This document shows positions 61,690-64,000 of a stretch of 64,000 nucleotides of DNA, piece by piece. A program made the position numbers and the translations under genes. How positions within the stretch are numbered: position 1 is the stretch's first letter; each line of letters begins with the position of its first letter. The DNA lies in assembly GCF_000577615.1 (NCBI RefSeq), contig NZ_CBXX010000008.1, positions 1 through 64,000 on the forward strand, read 5' to 3'. Source of the stretch: Herbaspirillum sp. RV1423 (GTDB lineage: Bacteria; Pseudomonadota; Gammaproteobacteria; Burkholderiales; Burkholderiaceae_D). Under the pieces are notes generated by a model. That model made no database searches, had not been told where the DNA came from, and worked only from the letters and a program-made list of their open reading frames with translations.

Positions 61690-62658
61690 TTAGCAATCCT
61701 TTGCCAAGACATGATTACCAGGCAGGACTCTTACCGGATGGCGCAGACCACGATCAGCGTTATGCTGCAGTTGGGCGCGCAGGACGGCATTGGCCTCCTC
61801 GCTCAGCCAACTACGGTTATGTCCCCATATGCTGGGACCATCGGTCAGTTCCACGGCCTGCCAATTGGCGGGATCGATGACCAGACCGCCCCAGCCGTAC
61901 TCGATCATGAATTCCGAAGGCGTCCTTACATAGAAGGACGTCATGTGGTCGTTGGAATGCCGCCCCAAAGTCACGGCGATGTCTTCCTCGCGCAACTGGG
62001 CGAGATCGTGCGCGTGGCCCACATCGTCGAACTGCATCAGCTCCATCATCAGGTGATGGAAGCCGCGCTGTCCCGTTTCTATCAGAGCAAAGCTATGGTG
62101 GCGCGGATTGACGTGCATGAAGTAGGCCTTGAACGGGGCCAGCACGTAGTCGGACACACCGAAGCCGAGCAGTTCGGTATAGAAAGGCAGGACGGACTCG
62201 ATCCTGTCGCACGTCAGCACCACATGGCCGATGCCAAGCGGGCCGGTGCGGAATCCGGCGATATTGCGACCGGGCTCAAATGGATGATCGGCTTTTTCCG
62301 GTCCCCAGTAGAGTTCGACCCGGTTTCCTGCTGGGTCAAGCATCCAGATGAGTTCACGCACGCGACGCTGCCCGGCCAGCGCGGCACTGCCCCGCTGGAC
62401 CCGAACGCCAGCCGCCTCCAGCCGCGCCGCCAGCGATTGCAAGGCCGCATCGCTTTCCACTTCCCATCCTATATGCTGGATGACGCCGTCCGGACCTTCT
62501 TCGAATTGAAAACGCTGGCTCTGGTCGTCCATGCGGAAGGACAGCGTCCGCGCCGATTGGTCGGCAATTTGCAGACCGAGAAATTTCGTGCCGAATTCAG
62601 CCCATTCTGGAAGGCGGCTGGTGCTGACACCCACATAACCCAACGCTACGACGCTCAT
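61690..62658 (-). CDS. Extradiol ring-cleavage dioxygenase (BphC/HsaC type)
   Basis: This two-domain VOC dioxygenase cleaves catechol-type rings next to the hydroxyls. The 322 residues start MSVVALGYVGVSTSRLPEWA. The Fe(II) ligands in the second domain are His145 (GIGHVVLTCD), His201 or His202 (GFHHLMMELMQ) and Glu253 (SEFMIEYGWGG), spaced as in BphC. The catalytic HHSFALIE segment is also present. I chose ATG 62658, preceded by GGAGGA; it overlaps the stop of the hydrolase gene (ATGA). It is the last gene of a minus-strand operon entering from the right. Confidence 0.93.
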   Translation of the reverse strand: MSVVALGYVGVSTSRLPEWAEFGTKFLGLQIADQSARTLSFRMDDQSQRFQFEEGPDGVIQHIGWEVESDAALQSLAARLEAAGVRVQRGSAALAGQRRVRELIWMLDPAGNRVELYWGPEKADHPFEPGRNIAGFRTGPLGIGHVVLTCDRIESVLPFYTELLGFGVSDYVLAPFKAYFMHVNPRHHSFALIETGQRGFHHLMMELMQFDDVGHAHDLAQLREEDIAVTLGRHSNDHMTSFYVRTPSEFMIEYGWGGLVIDPANWQAVELTDGPSIWGHNRSWLSEEANAVLRAQLQHNADRGLRHPVRVLPGNHVLAKDC

Positions 62659-63485
62659 ACGGATTCCTCCATGAAACGGGTGACGATGCCAAGGAATTGC
62701 TGTTTCTTTTCGATCTGCACCCAATGGCCGCATTGGTCGATCGGATATAGGGTCGCATTGGGCAGTTTTTCCGCCAGCATTTCCGCCACCCGGAATGGGA
62801 TGACGCGATCGTCGCGGCCATGCACGAGGGCCACAGGCATACGGATGGCGTTCAATTGCGCGTCGCTCAGTGCGAGCATGTCGACGCCCTGCTGTCGCGG
62901 CGCCGGGAACAACCGGGAAAAACGTTCCTGGACGTCGGCGCGAATGCTGGCGCGGTAGCGCATCTCAACCAGATCGTCCGTGACGATGGACTGGTCGTAG
63001 GCGAAGACGCCTATCAGTTCGCGCATGGCTTCGTGCGAAGGCTGATATCCCCACACCTTATCCAGCCCTTCGCTGATGGGAAAACTCGTCCCCACCGAAC
63101 CCATCAGCACCAGCTTCTTGACGCGATCCGGATACATGCTCGCCGTCCTGAGCGCAATGGCTCCGCCGAAGGAATTGCCGATGATGGAAAACTGCGCGAT
63201 CTCCAGTGCATCCATGAGGCCAATAACCTGCGCGACCCAGTTTTCCGGCGATGTCTGATATTCAAGCGGCGTTTGCGTGTAGCCGAAGCCCGCCATGTCG
63301 GGCGCGATCACACGATGTGTCGTCGCCAGCTCCGGCAGGACCAAACGCCAGTTGGCCCACGCCGTCACACCCGGGCCGGAGCCGTGAATGAGCAGGATGG
63401 CGTCGCCCTGCCCTTGGTCGTGATAATTGATGTCAACCCCGTCGAGGGTGATGCTGTCGCCAATCTCGGGAACGTTCTGGGTCAT
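62655..63485 (-). CDS. Meta-cleavage product hydrolase (BphD/HsaD-like)
   Basis: This alpha/beta hydrolase, 276 residues, splits the C-C bond of ring-cleavage products. Oxyanion loop: LLIHGSGPGVTAWANWR (HGSGPG is typical of the C-C hydrolases). Nucleophile: Ser105 in IIGNSFGGAIAL; acid: Asp225 or Asp226 in VHGRDDRVIPF; His254 in QCGHWVQIEKKQQF. ATG 63485 is chosen; the frame stays open far upstream without family sequence. It is translationally coupled to the dioxygenase gene. Together they make the 2-hydroxyalka-2,4-dienoate type pathway; the natural substrate is unknown. Confidence 0.93.
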   Translation of the reverse strand: MTQNVPEIGDSITLDGVDINYHDQGQGDAILLIHGSGPGVTAWANWRLVLPELATTHRVIAPDMAGFGYTQTPLEYQTSPENWVAQVIGLMDALEIAQFSIIGNSFGGAIALRTASMYPDRVKKLVLMGSVGTSFPISEGLDKVWGYQPSHEAMRELIGVFAYDQSIVTDDLVEMRYRASIRADVQERFSRLFPAPRQQGVDMLALSDAQLNAIRMPVALVHGRDDRVIPFRVAEMLAEKLPNATLYPIDQCGHWVQIEKKQQFLGIVTRFMEESV

Positions 63486-63526
63486 GCTTGCCTTTCGAAT
63501 TCTTATGCCGTGATGAAGAAGAAAAA

Positions 63527-63955
63527 TCAACCGCGCTTCCAGACCAGCCGTGCAGTGCGCGCCTCCGAGGTACCCTCCTCCAGGCGCGCCGCCAACACCA
63601 GTTGGCCGGCATCCATCGTTTCGATGCGGCGCTTCTGGATACCGCCCTTCCAGTTGGGAAAGGCGCTCAACTCGACGTGATGGCTGACGGTATCCCCGGC
63701 AAAGATGTAGGTGCCGGCATAGGCCAGCATGGAGCTGTATGCTTCGGCCTTTTCTTCCTGCGAGGCGTTCCATTGCCCGCCGGTGGTGAAGTTCTTGCGA
63801 TCGCCGCGGCACAGAATGCACATCATGCGGCCGTCCGGATCATATTGGATGAAGCCTTCCACTTGCGGCCCCATCGGATAGGTACGGCGGCCATCGTCGT
63901 AAACCTGTTCCCAAGCAACGATTTGCCAGCGTCCGATTATTTTTTGCTCGCTCAT
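63527..63955 (-). CDS. Lipocalin-like domain protein
   Basis: The 142 residues start MSEQKIIGRWQIVAWEQVYD (GxW lipocalin-like motif) and form a single beta-barrel with YDPDGRMMCILCRGDRKNF and AGDTVSHHVELSAFPNW. Such proteins often accompany aromatic or steroid degradation genes and may carry or shield hydrophobic intermediates. It lies 41 bp upstream of the hydrolase gene in the same direction; AGGAGACAG precedes the ATG. The operon may extend beyond the window. Confidence 0.85.
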   Translation of the reverse strand: MSEQKIIGRWQIVAWEQVYDDGRRTYPMGPQVEGFIQYDPDGRMMCILCRGDRKNFTTGGQWNASQEEKAEAYSSMLAYAGTYIFAGDTVSHHVELSAFPNWKGGIQKRRIETMDAGQLVLAARLEEGTSEARTARLVWKRG

Positions 63956-64000
63956 TGACTGTCTCCTGTCATGTAAATTGTTGAAATCCCGTCACCCGGC

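Overview
The window looks like a stretch of chromosome from a Betaproteobacterium of the order Burkholderiales, most likely Oxalobacteraceae of the Herbaspirillum/Herminiimonas/Collimonas type. This is inferred from gene content, protein style and high-GC codon use, not from a database search. Most of it is housekeeping sequence that is usually ori-proximal in this group: the mnmE-yidC-yidD-rnpA-rpmH cluster, priA/hemE, and the complete atp operon. It is interrupted by an accessory type VI secretion (T6SS) module at the left edge and an aromatic meta-cleavage gene group at the right edge.

Layout. 1-7.8 kb is a T6SS cargo island. A vgrG has a frameshift just before its C-terminal tail. It is followed by a Tle3-like lipase effector with a lipoprotein immunity gene, then a second effector copy lacking its N-terminus with a second immunity gene, then a third effector 3' fragment and an IS3-type transposase remnant. 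8-16 kb holds a DUF1857 gene, rep helicase, an amino-acid ABC binding protein and permease, a TIGR03862-type flavoprotein, slyX, dinB and rdgC. 16-20 kb holds a TetR regulator, a stand-alone EF-G gene (fusA), tRNA-Asp and a nitroreductase. 20.6-25 kb holds mnmE, yidC, yidD, rnpA and rpmH on the minus strand. dnaA, the usual divergent neighbour of rpmH, is absent; a 935-bp spacer leads instead to the PrkA kinase/YeaH/SpoVR trio (26-31 kb). 31-38 kb holds a LON-domain protein, MarC, an MFS transporter, a WGR-domain protein and metH. 38-46 kb holds an MTA/SAH nucleosidase, an isochorismatase-like hydrolase, a cupin-like protein, a LysR regulator, fmt, an SDR, dsbA, a SPOR protein and argS. 46-54 kb holds a DUF6622-like membrane protein, priA, a duplicated DnaA-box region, hemE, pheC, a GDSL hydrolase, PPK2 and a CoA-binding protein. 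53.8-60.8 kb is atpIBEFHAGDC on the minus strand. 61.4-61.7 kb is a nested palindromic element. 61.7-64 kb holds an extradiol dioxygenase, a meta-cleavage hydrolase and a lipocalin-like protein.

How the genes work together. VgrG would deliver the Tle3-like enzyme, and the periplasmic lipoproteins would protect the producer. The two effector/immunity pairs share near-identical flanks but differ in one 94-residue effector segment and in the immunity N-terminal half, which suggests a recombination-driven specificity array. metH and the nucleosidase both serve the methionine/SAM cycle. The rpmH cluster builds membrane proteins and matures tRNA. The atp operon encodes the whole F1Fo synthase.

The most unusual structures are the effector/immunity array, the twin DnaA-box repeats upstream of priA, and the 266-bp nested inverted-repeat element between atpI and the dioxygenase operon. 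No CRISPR array, complete prophage, intact IS element or rRNA gene was seen.
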